Shown one piece after another: positions 16,053 through 25,268 of a stretch of DNA of 41,741 bases; position 1 is the stretch's first letter; the number at the start of each line of letters is the position of its first letter. A model generated the notes under the pieces. That model did no database searches and had not been told where the DNA came from. It worked only from the letters and a program-made list of their open reading frames with translations. The translations under genes and the position numbers were made by a program. Origin of the DNA: Flavobacteriaceae bacterium (GTDB lineage Bacteria; Bacteroidota; Bacteroidia; Flavobacteriales; Flavobacteriaceae); assembly GCA_009886755.1 (NCBI GenBank), contig QXYU01000034.1:1-41741 (forward strand), given 5' to 3'.

Positions 16053-18526
16053 TTTTTAGATTTCTTACGTGTCTTTTTCTTCGGCGCTGCTGCTTCCAAA
16101 TAAGCAATTGCTTCTTTAAGGGTGATTTTAGCTGCATCGATATCTTTGCCTAGCTCAACCTTTTGCTTCCCTTTAATGACATTAGAACGACCCCAACGTG
16201 CTTTCTCAATTCGGATTCCCTCCTCTTCCCAAACTTGAAGGAGCTTGTCTTTTTCTTTTTGAATTTTTTCTTCAATCAAAGTGTTGATATCGGTATCCGA
16301 AAGCTGATCGAAATTGTATTTTTTATTGACATTAATAAATAGTCCGTTCCATTTTAAGAAAGGTCCAAAGCGACCAACGCCTTTGGAAACTGGCAGTTCA
16401 TCAAAATAGGCAATGGGGGCATCGGCTTTTTTCTTTTCTTCTATCAATGTTATGGCTTGCTCTCGATCCACATTACTTGGTGCTGTATCCTTTGGCAAAG
16501 AGACAAACAGTTTTCCAAGTTTTACATAAGGGCCAAAACGTCCGTTGTTGACAGATATAATTTCCCCATCATATTCCCCAAGATCTTTGGGAAGTTTAAA
16601 AAGCTCCAAGGCTTCTTCCATGGTAAGGGTTTCCAACTGTTGTCCTGGAACAAGACTTGCAAATACGGGTTTGTCCTCGTCTTCGGGGTTTCCTATTTGT
16701 GCAATGGGTCCGTATTTCCCCAAGCGGACTTTCACGGGTCTATTCAATTCGGGGTGGATTCCCAATACACGTTCCCCCGATTCGCGTTGGGCGTTTTCCT
16801 TAACGTGGTTGACCGTTTTGTGAAAGGTGTCATAAAATCCTTGAATCATCTTAGACCAATCCTGATCCCCTTCCGCAATCGCATCAAAACGCTGTTCTAC
16901 TTGAGCCGTAAATCCAAAATCCAAAACGGATTCAAAATTCGCCACCAAAAAGTCGTTTACAATCGCACCTATATCGGTAGGAACAAGTTTTCCTTTATTA
17001 GCACCCACCTGTTCGGTACATTGTTTTCTTTCAATAGATTGTTCTACTAAATGGAGTTCTAGATAGGTTCTTTTTTTGCCTTCGTCCGTTCCTTTTTCAA
17101 CATACCCACGACTCTGCACGGTGGATATTGTTGGGGCATAGGTAGACGGTCTTCCAATTCCCAATTCTTCAAGTTTTTTCACCAAACTTGCTTCTGTAAA
17201 CCGCGCGGGGGGTCTGGAAAAACGCTGAACGGATTGAAGTGCATTTAATGCAAGGGTATCGCCAACACTAACAGCTGGTAGAATACCTTGTGCTTCTTCA
17301 TCTTCTTCGTCCGTCCCTTCCAGATAAACTTTTAAGAAACCGTCAAACAAAAGCACCTCTCCTTTGGCTTGAAAAATCTCAGAATGAGCGGAAGCTTTTA
17401 TCTTAAGCTGCGTACGTTCCAATTTTGCCGGACTCATTTGTGAAGCAATTGTTCGCTTCCAAATCAGTTCATACAAACGTGCCTGATCGCCCTCGGCAAT
17501 CACGCTTGATCGGGACAAATCAGTGGGGCGAATGGCTTCATGGGCTTCTTGCGCTCCTTTGTTTTTTGTGGTATAAACCCGCGTTTTTACATACTCCTTA
17601 CCGTATTGTTTTTCAATCTGTGTTTGAGCCTGCTGTAAGGCTTCTTTAGAGAGATTTACGCTGTCAGTACGCATATAGGTGATTAACCCTGCCTCATACA
17701 AACGCTGTGCAAGCGTCATGGTCTTACTAACCGAAAAATATAATTTACGTGATGCTTCCTGTTGGAGGGTAGAAGTGGTAAAAGGAGCTGTAGGATTTTT
17801 TTGAGCCGGTTTGGTTTCCAAACTAGCCACTTCAAATTGTGCTCCAGCATTCTGACTCAAAAAATTCTCTGTAAAATCCAACTCATTAAAGGAGTGCATC
17901 AACTGGGCACGAATCATTTTGTTGTCTGGTGTCTTAAATCTTGCTTCGGTGCGAAATACTTGTTCCGGGTTAAAATTTTGAATTTGTCGTTCCCGCTCCA
18001 CGATCAGTCGTACTGCTACCGACTGAACTCGACCGGCAGACAAGCCGCCTTTGACTTTGCGCCACAAAACGGGGGAAAGTTCATAACCCACTAAACGATC
18101 CAGCACCCGCCGGGCCTGCTGTGCATTGACCAAGTTGTAATCTATTGTACGGGGATTCTCGATTGCTTTCAGAATGGCATTTTTGGTGATTTCGTGGAAA
18201 ACGATTCGTTTCGTCTGATCAGGATGGAGTTTTAGATTTTCCGCTAAGTGCCATGCAATAGCTTCCCCTTCGCGGTCTTCATCACTTGCCAGCCAAACTG
18301 TTTCCGCTTTTTTAGCATAAGACTTCAATTCGCTAACCACCTTTTTCTTATCCGAAGAGACAATGTACTTGGGAACGAATCCCTTTTCGACATCAACCCC
18401 TAACTCATTGGAAGGCAGGTCTGAAATGTGTCCGTAACTGGAGACTACTTTATAGTTTTTTCCTAAATATTTCTCAATCGTTTTGGCTTTTGCCGGAGAC
18501 TCAACGATGACAAGATTCTTGGCCAT
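16049..18526 (-). CDS. topA: DNA topoisomerase I
   Basis: An 825-residue type IA topoisomerase that relaxes negative supercoils. The Toprim domain opens the protein (LVIVESPAKAKTIEKYLG; acidic cluster SDEDREGEAIAWHL at 81-94), followed by the QQARRVLDRLVGYELSP and GGLSAGRVQSVAVRLI segments and the catalytic tyrosine Tyr284 in GLITYMRTDSVNLS. Instead of zinc fingers, the C-terminus carries Toprim C-terminal repeats (RLGKYGPIAQIG, NNGRFGPYVKLG, GVGRFGPFLKWNG), and ends in a Lys/Arg-rich tail (KKKTRKKSKK) likely to bind DNA. Length is normal for Bacteroidota. It heads the minus-strand run topA - arginase-like - gldKLMN. Confidence 0.97.
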   Translation of the reverse strand: MAKNLVIVESPAKAKTIEKYLGKNYKVVSSYGHISDLPSNELGVDVEKGFVPKYIVSSDKKKVVSELKSYAKKAETVWLASDEDREGEAIAWHLAENLKLHPDQTKRIVFHEITKNAILKAIENPRTIDYNLVNAQQARRVLDRLVGYELSPVLWRKVKGGLSAGRVQSVAVRLIVERERQIQNFNPEQVFRTEARFKTPDNKMIRAQLMHSFNELDFTENFLSQNAGAQFEVASLETKPAQKNPTAPFTTSTLQQEASRKLYFSVSKTMTLAQRLYEAGLITYMRTDSVNLSKEALQQAQTQIEKQYGKEYVKTRVYTTKNKGAQEAHEAIRPTDLSRSSVIAEGDQARLYELIWKRTIASQMSPAKLERTQLKIKASAHSEIFQAKGEVLLFDGFLKVYLEGTDEEDEEAQGILPAVSVGDTLALNALQSVQRFSRPPARFTEASLVKKLEELGIGRPSTYAPTISTVQSRGYVEKGTDEGKKRTYLELHLVEQSIERKQCTEQVGANKGKLVPTDIGAIVNDFLVANFESVLDFGFTAQVEQRFDAIAEGDQDWSKMIQGFYDTFHKTVNHVKENAQRESGERVLGIHPELNRPVKVRLGKYGPIAQIGNPEDEDKPVFASLVPGQQLETLTMEEALELFKLPKDLGEYDGEIISVNNGRFGPYVKLGKLFVSLPKDTAPSNVDREQAITLIEEKKKADAPIAYFDELPVSKGVGRFGPFLKWNGLFINVNKKYNFDQLSDTDINTLIEEKIQKEKDKLLQVWEEEGIRIEKARWGRSNVIKGKQKVELGKDIDAAKITLKEAIAYLEAAAPKKKTRKKSKK

Positions 18527-18755
18527 ACACTTTTTTTAACGCGATAAAAGTAGACAGATTTTTGGAGTTTTTAGCTTTGAAGGCTGGAAGTATCACATTT
18601 CTTACTCTTAAAAAACAAGATTTACAACCGAACTAAAGTCCTATTGCGAATTTATCATCGACTGTCATTCGACCTGACAAATTTGCAGTTTTCAGGATAC
18701 TTTACTTAATTTTGTGTGCTGCATAAAGCAATTGAATCCATGATACCCAGAGTAG
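18527..18755. other. Divergent intergenic region topA / miaB
   Basis: 229 bases with no gene-like reading frame. It must contain the topA promoter (minus strand) and the miaB promoter (plus strand, listed separately). On the minus strand the best topA candidate is TACTTTTA near 18551-18558, one mismatch from TAnnTTTG and without a convincing -33 element. No tRNA, riboswitch or repeat was recognised. Confidence 0.5.
18682..18714 (+). promoter_or_regulatory. Probable miaB promoter (Bacteroidota type)
   Basis: TTTG at 18682-18685 and TAATTTTG at 18707-18714 match the -33 (TTTG) and -7 (TAnnTTTG) elements with a 21-base spacer. Transcription would begin about 18720, giving a short leader of roughly 35 bases before the miaB ATG. 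Confidence 0.65.
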
Positions 18756-20255
18756 ATGACAACAAAAAATAAAGCCCTTCTTCACGCTTCCAATTCTATG
18801 GGAGCAGCCTTTTCCGAAAAAGACCCCATGGCTTACGAGGGAGCGGTGTTGCCTGAAACGGAAAAAACACCTACAGCAAAAAAGATGTATTTGGAGTCCT
18901 ATGGATGTCAAATGAATTTTTCGGACAGTGAAGTCGTGGCCTCTATTCTGCAAAAAGAGGGGTATCAAACAACCACTTCTTTAACTGAAGCCGATTTGAT
19001 TTTGGTCAATACCTGCTCGATCCGGGAAAAAGCTGAGCAAACAGTTCGCAATCGACTCACTCATTTTCAGCGTTTGAAAAAACAAAACAAAGGGGTTAAG
19101 GTGGGCGTTTTGGGCTGTATGGCCGAACGGTTGAAGCACAAATTTCTAGAAGAAGAAAAAATCGTAGATATTGTGGTAGGACCCGATGCTTACAAAGACC
19201 TTCCCAATCTCTTAGAAGAAGCCGAAGCCAATCGCGAAGCGGTGAATGTCATCCTCTCCAAAGAAGAAACCTACGGAGACATCGCCCCCGTTCGCTTGTC
19301 ATCCAATGGAGTTAGCGCTTTTGTGACCATCACAAGAGGTTGTGACAATATGTGTACCTTCTGTGTGGTTCCCTTTACACGGGGGCGTGAGAGAAGTCGC
19401 GACCCAAAAAGCATTCTTCAAGAAATTGAAAATTTGGCTAAAGAAGGCTACAAAGAGGTGACCCTTTTGGGACAAAACGTAGACAGTTATTTATGGTATG
19501 GCGGCGGTTTGAAAAAAGATTTTAAAAACGCAAGTTCACTCCAGCAGAAAACCGCAGTGGATTTTTCTAAACTCTTGCAGCTTGTGGCCGAGGCCCATCC
19601 CAAAATGAGAATCCGATTCTCCACCTCCAACCCACAAGACATGTCTGTAGATGTACTCCACACCATGGCAGCCTATGACAATATTTGCAAATACATTCAT
19701 TTACCCGTACAATCGGGCAGCAATCGCATTTTAAAAAAAATGAATCGCTTGCACAGCCGTGAGGAGTATTTTGAGTTGATTAAAAACATCCGAGAAATTA
19801 TTCCCGGCTGTGGTATTTCCCACGACATGATTACGGGCTTCCCTACCGAAACAGAAGCCGACCACCAAGACACCCTAGACCTGATGCGCTTTGTCAAATA
19901 CGACTATGGCTTTATGTTTGCCTATTCGGAGCGCCCCGGAACCACGGCTGCTCGAAAAATTGAGGATGATGTTCCCCAAGCCGTTAAAAAAAGACGTCTT
20001 AACGAAATCATTGATCTGCAGCAAGAGCATAGTAAATACCGAACCCAGCAATTTATTGGAAAAACGGTTTGTGTGCTTATTGAAAAAACCTCTAAAAGAT
20101 CTGATGGGTTTTGGAGTGGACGTACCACTCAAAACACGGTCGCTGTCTTTCCCAAAGAAAACTATCAGATTGGCGATCTAGTAGACGTAAGTATTGACTC
20201 CGTGACAACGGCCACACTCATTGGAACTCCACAAGGATATTCAGACCGAATCTAA
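18756..20255 (+). CDS. miaB: tRNA-2-methylthio-N6-dimethylallyladenosine synthase MiaB
   Basis: Radical-SAM methylthiotransferase that converts i6A37 to ms2i6A37 in tRNAs reading U-initial codons. The 499-residue protein has all six cluster cysteines: Cys51, Cys87 and Cys121 in the N-terminal methylthiotransferase domain (YGCQMN, NTCSIR, LGCMAER) and Cys196, Cys200, Cys203 in GCDNMCTFCVVPFTRG. LPVQSGS and ISHDMITGFPTET follow, and a C-terminal TRAM-like domain (about residues 430-495) includes VCVLIEKTSKRSDGFWSGRT. The roughly 40-residue extension before the conserved MYLESYGCQMN is a little long but common in this phylum. The next gene starts one base after its stop. Confidence 0.96.
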   Translation: MTTKNKALLHASNSMGAAFSEKDPMAYEGAVLPETEKTPTAKKMYLESYGCQMNFSDSEVVASILQKEGYQTTTSLTEADLILVNTCSIREKAEQTVRNRLTHFQRLKKQNKGVKVGVLGCMAERLKHKFLEEEKIVDIVVGPDAYKDLPNLLEEAEANREAVNVILSKEETYGDIAPVRLSSNGVSAFVTITRGCDNMCTFCVVPFTRGRERSRDPKSILQEIENLAKEGYKEVTLLGQNVDSYLWYGGGLKKDFKNASSLQQKTAVDFSKLLQLVAEAHPKMRIRFSTSNPQDMSVDVLHTMAAYDNICKYIHLPVQSGSNRILKKMNRLHSREEYFELIKNIREIIPGCGISHDMITGFPTETEADHQDTLDLMRFVKYDYGFMFAYSERPGTTAARKIEDDVPQAVKKRRLNEIIDLQQEHSKYRTQQFIGKTVCVLIEKTSKRSDGFWSGRTTQNTVAVFPKENYQIGDLVDVSIDSVTTATLIGTPQGYSDRI

Positions 20256-20256
20256 C

Positions 20257-21540
20257 ATGAAATCTATGGATACGATTCAACAACTTAAACAACGTTTTGG
20301 AATCATCGGGAATCATACCGGGCTCAATCACGCATTGGAAAAAGCCTTGCGTGTTGCTGCCACCGAGATCTCCGTTTTAGTCACCGGAGAAAGTGGTGTT
20401 GGAAAAGAAAACATCCCTAGAATCATTCATCAATACTCTGGAAGAAAACACGCCAAATACATTGCTGTAAATTGCGGCGCCATACCCGAAGGAACCATTG
20501 ACAGTGAGCTTTTTGGACACGAAAAAGGAGCCTTTACTGGAGCCACCTCCACCCGAAGTGGTTACTTTGAAGAAGCTGATGGTGGTACTATTTTCCTTGA
20601 TGAAGTGGGAGAACTTCCTTTACCCACGCAGGTACGACTTCTTCGTGTATTAGAAAATGGCGAATTTTTCAAAGTAGGTTCCTCCAAAGTTCAAAAGACC
20701 AATGTGCGAATTGTAGCGGCCACCAATGTGAAAATGACTGAAGCGATTCAAAAGAATAAATTCCGAGAAGACCTTTATTATCGTCTGAGTACTGTGGAGA
20801 TTCACATTCCCCCACTGCGAGAACGAAAAGAAGACATTCACTTGCTCTTCCGCAAATTTGCCGCAGACTTTGCCGAAAAATACCGCATGCCACCCCTGCG
20901 TTTGGACGAAAACGCACAACTGCTTTTGAGTCAACACCGCTGGAGCGGTAACATCCGCCAACTTCGTAATGTAGCGGAGCAAATGTCAGTGTTGGAACAA
21001 GACCGCATCATCAATTCCAATAAGCTTCGTGGCTACCTCCCCAACACCACTTCGCAACTTCCTGCACTGGTTGATACCGAACAATCTAAAAGTGACTTTG
21101 CCTCAGAACGAGAAATTCTCTACAAGGTGCTTTTTGACATGAAGTCCGATTTGAATGATTTGAAAAAGCTCACCTTAGACCTTCTAGAAACCGAGGAACA
21201 GCCACAGTTTAAAGAGCGAAACCAGTCCCTAATCAATAAGATTTATGGTGATAAAGATGCTTCGGAAATCCCAGAAAGGCTAGAAACTCTCCCTGTGACA
21301 CACCCAAGCATAACAGACGTAGAAATCACCAAACCACAGACCGAGGATAAGTATCAATTTGTGGAGACCGTGGAAGAAGAAGAACCACTGTCTTTACAAG
21401 AAAAAGAAATTGAAATGATCCGCCGAGCCCTTGAGCGCAGTAAAGGACGGCGAAAGAAAGCCGCCCAAGAATTGGGTATTTCTGAACGAACACTTTATCG
21501 AAAAATCAAACAATTTGATCTCAATGAAGAGGATGAATAA
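20257..21540 (+). CDS. Sigma-54-type AAA+ transcriptional activator without sensor domain
   Basis: A 427-residue bacterial enhancer-binding protein. From the ATG at 20257 there are only about 15 residues before the AAA+ domain, so no receiver, GAF or PAS domain: activity would be controlled by expression or a partner. The AAA+ core has Walker A TGESGVGKE (44-51), the sigma-54-contacting loop GAFTGA (91-96), Walker B GGTIFLDEVGELP (109-121) and sensor residues in FREDLYYRLSTVEIHIPPLRER. After an acidic linker (about 300-375) it ends with a Fis-type helix-turn-helix (GRRKKAAQELGISERTLYRKIKQF). The Val in GESGVGKE, where Thr is usual, is common in Bacteroidota. Its end overlaps lptE, suggesting a shared transcript with miaB, lptE and secG. 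Confidence 0.92.
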   Translation: MKSMDTIQQLKQRFGIIGNHTGLNHALEKALRVAATEISVLVTGESGVGKENIPRIIHQYSGRKHAKYIAVNCGAIPEGTIDSELFGHEKGAFTGATSTRSGYFEEADGGTIFLDEVGELPLPTQVRLLRVLENGEFFKVGSSKVQKTNVRIVAATNVKMTEAIQKNKFREDLYYRLSTVEIHIPPLRERKEDIHLLFRKFAADFAEKYRMPPLRLDENAQLLLSQHRWSGNIRQLRNVAEQMSVLEQDRIINSNKLRGYLPNTTSQLPALVDTEQSKSDFASEREILYKVLFDMKSDLNDLKKLTLDLLETEEQPQFKERNQSLINKIYGDKDASEIPERLETLPVTHPSITDVEITKPQTEDKYQFVETVEEEEPLSLQEKEIEMIRRALERSKGRRKKAAQELGISERTLYRKIKQFDLNEEDE

Positions 21541-22066
21541 ATTCCCCACCCTAATGCTTCAGGCCGGGCTAACCACTCTTGTTATGGGATTGCTGGTTCA
21601 ATGCGGCATCTACTCCTTTACAGGAGCTTCTATTCCTGCTGGAACAGAAACATTTCAAGTAAACTATTTTGAAAACCAAGCCGGAAACCGACCCGGATCA
21701 ACCGTAGAACCCGGTTTGGATCGTGATTTTACTTTGGCCCTGCAAGACCTGCTCCTCAACCAGACCAATCTCTCTTTGGTCAATTCTGATGGCGATCTCA
21801 TTTACGAAGGGGAAATCACAGAATATAGCGTTACTCCCATGGCAGCAACAGCTGAAATTAAAGCAGCCCAAAACCGATTGAAAATGAGTGTCAAGCTGCG
21901 GTATTTCAATCGTAAAAACGAAGAAGATGATATGGAAAAAAATTATTCTTTCTTCTACGACTTCCCTGCCGAACTCCAAGTGTATGATGTGCGTGACTCA
22001 GCTCACAAAGAAATTTTTGAGCGTATCACTCAAGACATATTTAATGATACCTTAGCAAAATGGTAG
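21524..22066 (+). CDS. lptE: LPS-assembly lipoprotein LptE
   Basis: A 180-residue predicted lipoprotein (lipobox LLVQC) of the Bacteroidota LptE type, the plug of the LptD outer-membrane LPS translocon. Typical features are CGIYSFTGASIPAGTETFQVNYFEN directly after the lipid-acceptor Cys, a central LIYEGEITEYSVTPMAATAE and RLKMSVKLRYFNRKN, and a C-terminal helix KEIFERITQDIFNDTLAKW. Start 21524 (MKRMNK) gives a sensible signal peptide; 21533 (MNKFPT) is an equal alternative. Either lies within the last codons of the preceding regulator. The long in-frame ATG at 21431 would be buried in that gene and is rejected. lptD is not in the window. Confidence 0.9.
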   Translation: MKRMNKFPTLMLQAGLTTLVMGLLVQCGIYSFTGASIPAGTETFQVNYFENQAGNRPGSTVEPGLDRDFTLALQDLLLNQTNLSLVNSDGDLIYEGEITEYSVTPMAATAEIKAAQNRLKMSVKLRYFNRKNEEDDMEKNYSFFYDFPAELQVYDVRDSAHKEIFERITQDIFNDTLAKW

Positions 22067-22818
22067 GAATGGAGTTTCAAGCAATTGTACAAGAATTTGA
22101 CCCAAAAAGTAGCACTCAGTACGATGCCTTGGAGCAACTTACCCAAAACTACCCCTATTTTCCATCTCCGTGGGCTTACTTAGCCAAAGCGGCGCAAGCA
22201 CAGAAAAGGATAGAAGCAGAACGCATCATTGAAAGAGCCGCCATTCTTTCCTTCAATCGAGCCGCTTTCAAAGATTGGATGGATAAAGAGTTGCAACAAC
22301 CCACACTACAGCAATCTGAATCCATAGAAACAGCTCCTGTTCATACGATAGAGGAATCCACCCAAGAAAAAGAAGTCCCCACGCCCAAAAGAGCGAAAAA
22401 AAAGTCAAAACCAAAGACCGAAAAGAAAAAGTCGTCCCCTGTTGCCAAGCCATCCATGGAAAATCGTTCGTTTTTAGAATGGCTAGATCAGCATCCTACC
22501 AAAGATTCAGCGGCGGATACTGCTGAACAAAGCAACGATAAGTGGGATATGATTGATGCCTTTATTGAAAACAGTCCTAAGATTCCCCCAGCCAAAGCTC
22601 TTGTAGAATCCCAAGATGAAACGATTGATTTGGCCCAAGGTCAGGAGTTTGTCAAGGAAGAACTGATGACCGAAACATTAGCTAAAATCTTAGTACAACA
22701 ACACAAGTACAGCAAGGCCTTACAAGCCTATAAAATCCTGAGCTTGAAATATCCAGAAAAAAATACTTTCTTTGCAAGCCAGATAAAAGAAATCAAACGC
22801 TTACAACAAGCTAAATAA
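22060..22818 (+). CDS. TPR-like protein of unknown function between lptE and secG
   Basis: A 252-residue soluble protein without signal peptide. The N-terminal part (PYFPSPWAYLAKAAQAQ, RIIERAAILSFNRAAFKDWM) and the end (VQQHKYSKALQAYKILSLKYPEKNTFFASQI) resemble tetratricopeptide helices, separated by a low-complexity Lys/Pro/Glu-rich linker (TPKRAKKKSKPKTEKKKSS). Proteins of this layout occur next to lptE and secG in Flavobacteriia, but I know of no function. ATG 22060 overlaps the lptE stop by seven bases; ATG 22069 (MEFQAIV) is an alternative start. A cytoplasmic scaffold is plausible, though inferred only from fold. Confidence 0.7.
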   Translation: MVGMEFQAIVQEFDPKSSTQYDALEQLTQNYPYFPSPWAYLAKAAQAQKRIEAERIIERAAILSFNRAAFKDWMDKELQQPTLQQSESIETAPVHTIEESTQEKEVPTPKRAKKKSKPKTEKKKSSPVAKPSMENRSFLEWLDQHPTKDSAADTAEQSNDKWDMIDAFIENSPKIPPAKALVESQDETIDLAQGQEFVKEELMTETLAKILVQQHKYSKALQAYKILSLKYPEKNTFFASQIKEIKRLQQAK

Positions 22819-22826
22819 TATATATT

Positions 22827-23168
22827 ATGAGTACGTTTTCCATCTTTATTGCATTGATCATTTTGGTCTGTTTTTTACTAATCCTAGTTGTGATGGTTCA
22901 AAACCCAAAAGGCGGCGGACTTTCCTCTTCTTTTGGAGGCGGTGGCCAGCAGATGGGTGGTGTACAAAAAACCACTGACTTTTTGGATCGAAGTACTTGG
23001 GTACTCGCCACCTTATTGGTCGTTCTTATTCTTTTGTCCAATATGGCCTTGCCAGGCGGTTCAGCCGCATCGGACTCTCGTTTGATACAAGACGGAGCCG
23101 TTGAGCAAACCATACCACAAGTACTGCCCGAGGCGATTCCAGAAGAGCCGGAGCCGGAAAACAACTAA
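22827..23168 (+). CDS. secG: Preprotein translocase subunit SecG
   Basis: Small accessory subunit of the SecYEG channel. The 113-residue protein has two membrane helices (about residues 4-24, IFIALIILVCFLLILVVM, and 53-72) separated by the conserved cytosolic loop VQNPKGGGLSSSFGGG, which is diagnostic for SecG. The extra tail is rich in Pro and Glu (PEAIPEEPEPE), as is usual for Bacteroidota. It lies eight bases after the TPR-like gene and ends the miaB-to-secG run, being followed directly by a strong terminator. Confidence 0.93.
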   Translation: MSTFSIFIALIILVCFLLILVVMVQNPKGGGLSSSFGGGGQQMGGVQKTTDFLDRSTWVLATLLVVLILLSNMALPGGSAASDSRLIQDGAVEQTIPQVLPEAIPEEPEPENN

Positions 23169-23176
23169 ACGCTTTC

Positions 23177-23212
23177 AATGCCAGACAACTGACAGTCTGG
23201 CATTTTTTTTTT
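23177..23212 (+). terminator. Rho-independent terminator after secG
   Basis: A 10-base perfect stem (AATGCCAGAC, 23177-23186, with GTCTGGCATT, 23195-23204) closes an eight-base loop and is followed by an uninterrupted T tract to about 23212. It separates the secG transcript from groESL. Confidence 0.9.
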
Positions 23213-23279
23213 CAAACCTCTCTCTTTTTGGAGATGGCACAATTTGTGACATTAACCCTTTCATAAAAATATATTCATC

Positions 23280-23549
23280 ATGACTATCAAACCACTAGCT
23301 GACCGAGTTCTGGTAGAGCCAGCGGCAGCAGAAACAACCACTTCTTCAGGGATTATTATCCCCGACACCGCGAAAGAAAAACCCCAAAAAGGAACTGTCG
23401 TTGCTGTAGGACCTGGCACCCAAGAAAATCCCATAACCGTAAAAGCGGGAGATCAAGTTTTGTACGGTAAATACGCTGGCACCGAATTACAACATGAGGG
23501 AAAAGACTACCTCATCATGAAAGAAAACGATTTACTCGCAATTGTATAA
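23280..23549 (+). CDS. groES: Co-chaperonin GroES (Cpn10)
   Basis: An 89-residue co-chaperonin that caps GroEL. Standard features are [16 protein letters not shown], the mobile loop with [19 protein letters not shown], the roof segment and the closing [13 protein letters not shown]. Normal length. It is 18 bases upstream of groEL. The 67 bases between the secG terminator and its ATG must hold the promoter; the closest -7 candidate is the weak ACAATTTG near 23240, and no CIRCE inverted repeat (HrcA operator) is visible, so heat control, if any, works by another route. Confidence 0.97.
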   Translation: MTIKPLADRVLVEPAAAETTTSSGIIIPDTAKEKPQKGTVVAVGPGTQENPITVKAGDQVLYGKYAGTELQHEGKDYLIMKENDLLAIV

Positions 23550-23567
23550 TCCAAAATACTAGGAAAC

Positions 23568-25202
23568 ATGGCAAAAAAAATAGAATTTGACATAAATGCA
23601 AGAGACGGTATCAAGCGCGGCGTAGATGCGCTTGCCAATGCCGTAAAAGTAACACTCGGTCCCAAAGGACGAAATGTAATCATTGGGAAATCATTTGGTG
23701 CTCCACAAGTCACAAAAGACGGTGTGAGTGTAGCCAAAGAAATCGAACTGGAAGACGCCCTTGAAAACATGGGTGCCCAGATGGTAAAAGAAGTAGCTTC
23801 AAAAACCAATGACCTTGCCGGTGACGGAACAACTACTGCAACCATTTTGGCCCAAGCCATTGTTCGTGACGGTCTCAAAAATGTTGCTGCGGGAGCCAAT
23901 CCTTTGGATCTGAAAAGAGGTATTGACAAGGCCGTAGAAGCGATTGTAAAAAATCTCGGTGAGCAGTCCGAAGAAATTGGAAGCTCCTCTGAAAAAATAA
24001 ATCAGGTAGCCAGTATTTCTGCCAATAATGACAGCACTATCGGCGGATTGATTACTGAAGCCTTTGATAAGGTTGGAAAAGAAGGTGTGATAACTGTTGA
24101 AGAAGCCAAAGGAACAGACACTTATGTAGATGTTGTCGAAGGAATGCAGTTTGACCGTGGATACCTATCCCCCTACTTTGTAACCAACTCAGAAAAAATG
24201 GAAGCCGACCTTGAGTCGCCTTATATCTTGCTTTATGACAAGAAAATTTCTGTAATGAAAGATTTACTTCCTGTATTGGAGCCTGTCGCCCAATCGGGAA
24301 AACCTTTGTTGATTATTGCTGAAGATGTCGACGGCGAAGCCCTTGCCACTTTGGTTGTGAACAAACTGAGAGGATCTTTGAAAATTGCTGCTGTAAAGGC
24401 CCCTGGTTTTGGAGATCGCAGAAAAGCCATGCTCGAAGACATCGCCATTTTAACAGGTGGAACGGTTATCTCCGAAGAACGTGGATTCACTCTTGAGAAT
24501 GTTAACATCGATATGTTGGGAACTGCAGAAAAAGTAGCCATCGACAAAGACAACACAACAGTAGTCAATGGTAGCGGAGAAGCGGCCAACATCGAAGCAC
24601 GAGTTGCGCAAATCAAAGCGCAAATTGAAGCTTCTACCTCTGATTATGACAAAGAAAAGCTGCAAGAACGTTTGGCTAAATTGGCTGGCGGTGTAGCGGT
24701 GCTTTATGTAGGTGCTCCTTCTGAAGTCGAAATGAAAGAAAAGAAAGACCGTGTGGACGATGCCCTACACGCAACGCGTGCAGCCATCGAAGAAGGTATT
24801 GTTGCCGGTGGAGGTGTCGCATTGCTCAACTCCAAAAAATCTCTGGAATCTCTCGAAGGAGAAACCGCTGACGAACAAACAGGTGTTCAAATCATCCACC
24901 GTGCTATTGAAGCACCGCTTCGCACCATCGTTGAAAATTCAGGCGGCGAAGGCTCTGTTGTTGTTTCCAAAGTTTTGGAAGGTAAAGCCAACCATGGCTA
25001 TAATGCCAAAGATGGCACTTATGTGGACATGCTCAAGGCAGGAATAATCGATCCTAAAAAAGTGACTCGTGTTGCCCTTGAAAATGCAGCTTCTGTCGCT
25101 GGGATGATCCTCACAACAGAATGTGCCCTAGTCGATATCAAAGAAGATGCCCCAGCCATGCCTCCTATGGGAGCTGGCGGTGGGATGCCTGGAATGATGT
25201 AA
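23568..25202 (+). CDS. groEL: Chaperonin GroEL (Cpn60)
   Basis: A 544-residue group I chaperonin that folds proteins in the cytoplasm with GroES. Diagnostic segments include [17 protein letters not shown], the ATP site [35 protein letters not shown] and [13 protein letters not shown], with the Gly/Met-rich tail ending GGGMPGMM. It is full-length with no lesions. It follows groES by 18 bases and is closed by a hairpin terminator. This is the only groEL in the window. Confidence 0.98.
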   Translation: MAKKIEFDINARDGIKRGVDALANAVKVTLGPKGRNVIIGKSFGAPQVTKDGVSVAKEIELEDALENMGAQMVKEVASKTNDLAGDGTTTATILAQAIVRDGLKNVAAGANPLDLKRGIDKAVEAIVKNLGEQSEEIGSSSEKINQVASISANNDSTIGGLITEAFDKVGKEGVITVEEAKGTDTYVDVVEGMQFDRGYLSPYFVTNSEKMEADLESPYILLYDKKISVMKDLLPVLEPVAQSGKPLLIIAEDVDGEALATLVVNKLRGSLKIAAVKAPGFGDRRKAMLEDIAILTGGTVISEERGFTLENVNIDMLGTAEKVAIDKDNTTVVNGSGEAANIEARVAQIKAQIEASTSDYDKEKLQERLAKLAGGVAVLYVGAPSEVEMKEKKDRVDDALHATRAAIEEGIVAGGGVALLNSKKSLESLEGETADEQTGVQIIHRAIEAPLRTIVENSGGEGSVVVSKVLEGKANHGYNAKDGTYVDMLKAGIIDPKKVTRVALENAASVAGMILTTECALVDIKEDAPAMPPMGAGGGMPGMM

Positions 25203-25225
25203 ATCAGAACCCAAATAGTTATTTT

Positions 25226-25258
25226 AAAACCTGCTCAAGGAGCAGGTTTTTTTTATTT
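25226..25258 (+). terminator. Rho-independent terminator after groEL
   Basis: An 11-base perfect stem (AAAACCTGCTC, 25226-25236, with GAGCAGGTTTT, 25240-25250) with a three-base loop, followed by more T residues (TTTTATTTTC). It ends only about ten bases before the ATG of the DUF2141 gene. Confidence 0.9.
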
Positions 25259-25268
25259 TCAATAAAAA

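Noticed and set aside
16457-17050. 197-codon open frame on the plus strand opposite topA
   Set aside because: It lies wholly inside topA on the opposite strand, has no recognisable domain, and topA is a certain gene there.
23213-23279. Possible CIRCE operator upstream of groES
   Set aside because: No TTAGCACTC-N9-GAGTGCTAA or close variant is visible in the 67 bases.
23507-23929. 140-codon minus-strand frame opposite groES/groEL
   Set aside because: Frames opposite groEL are common because of its codon bias; the product shows no family features.
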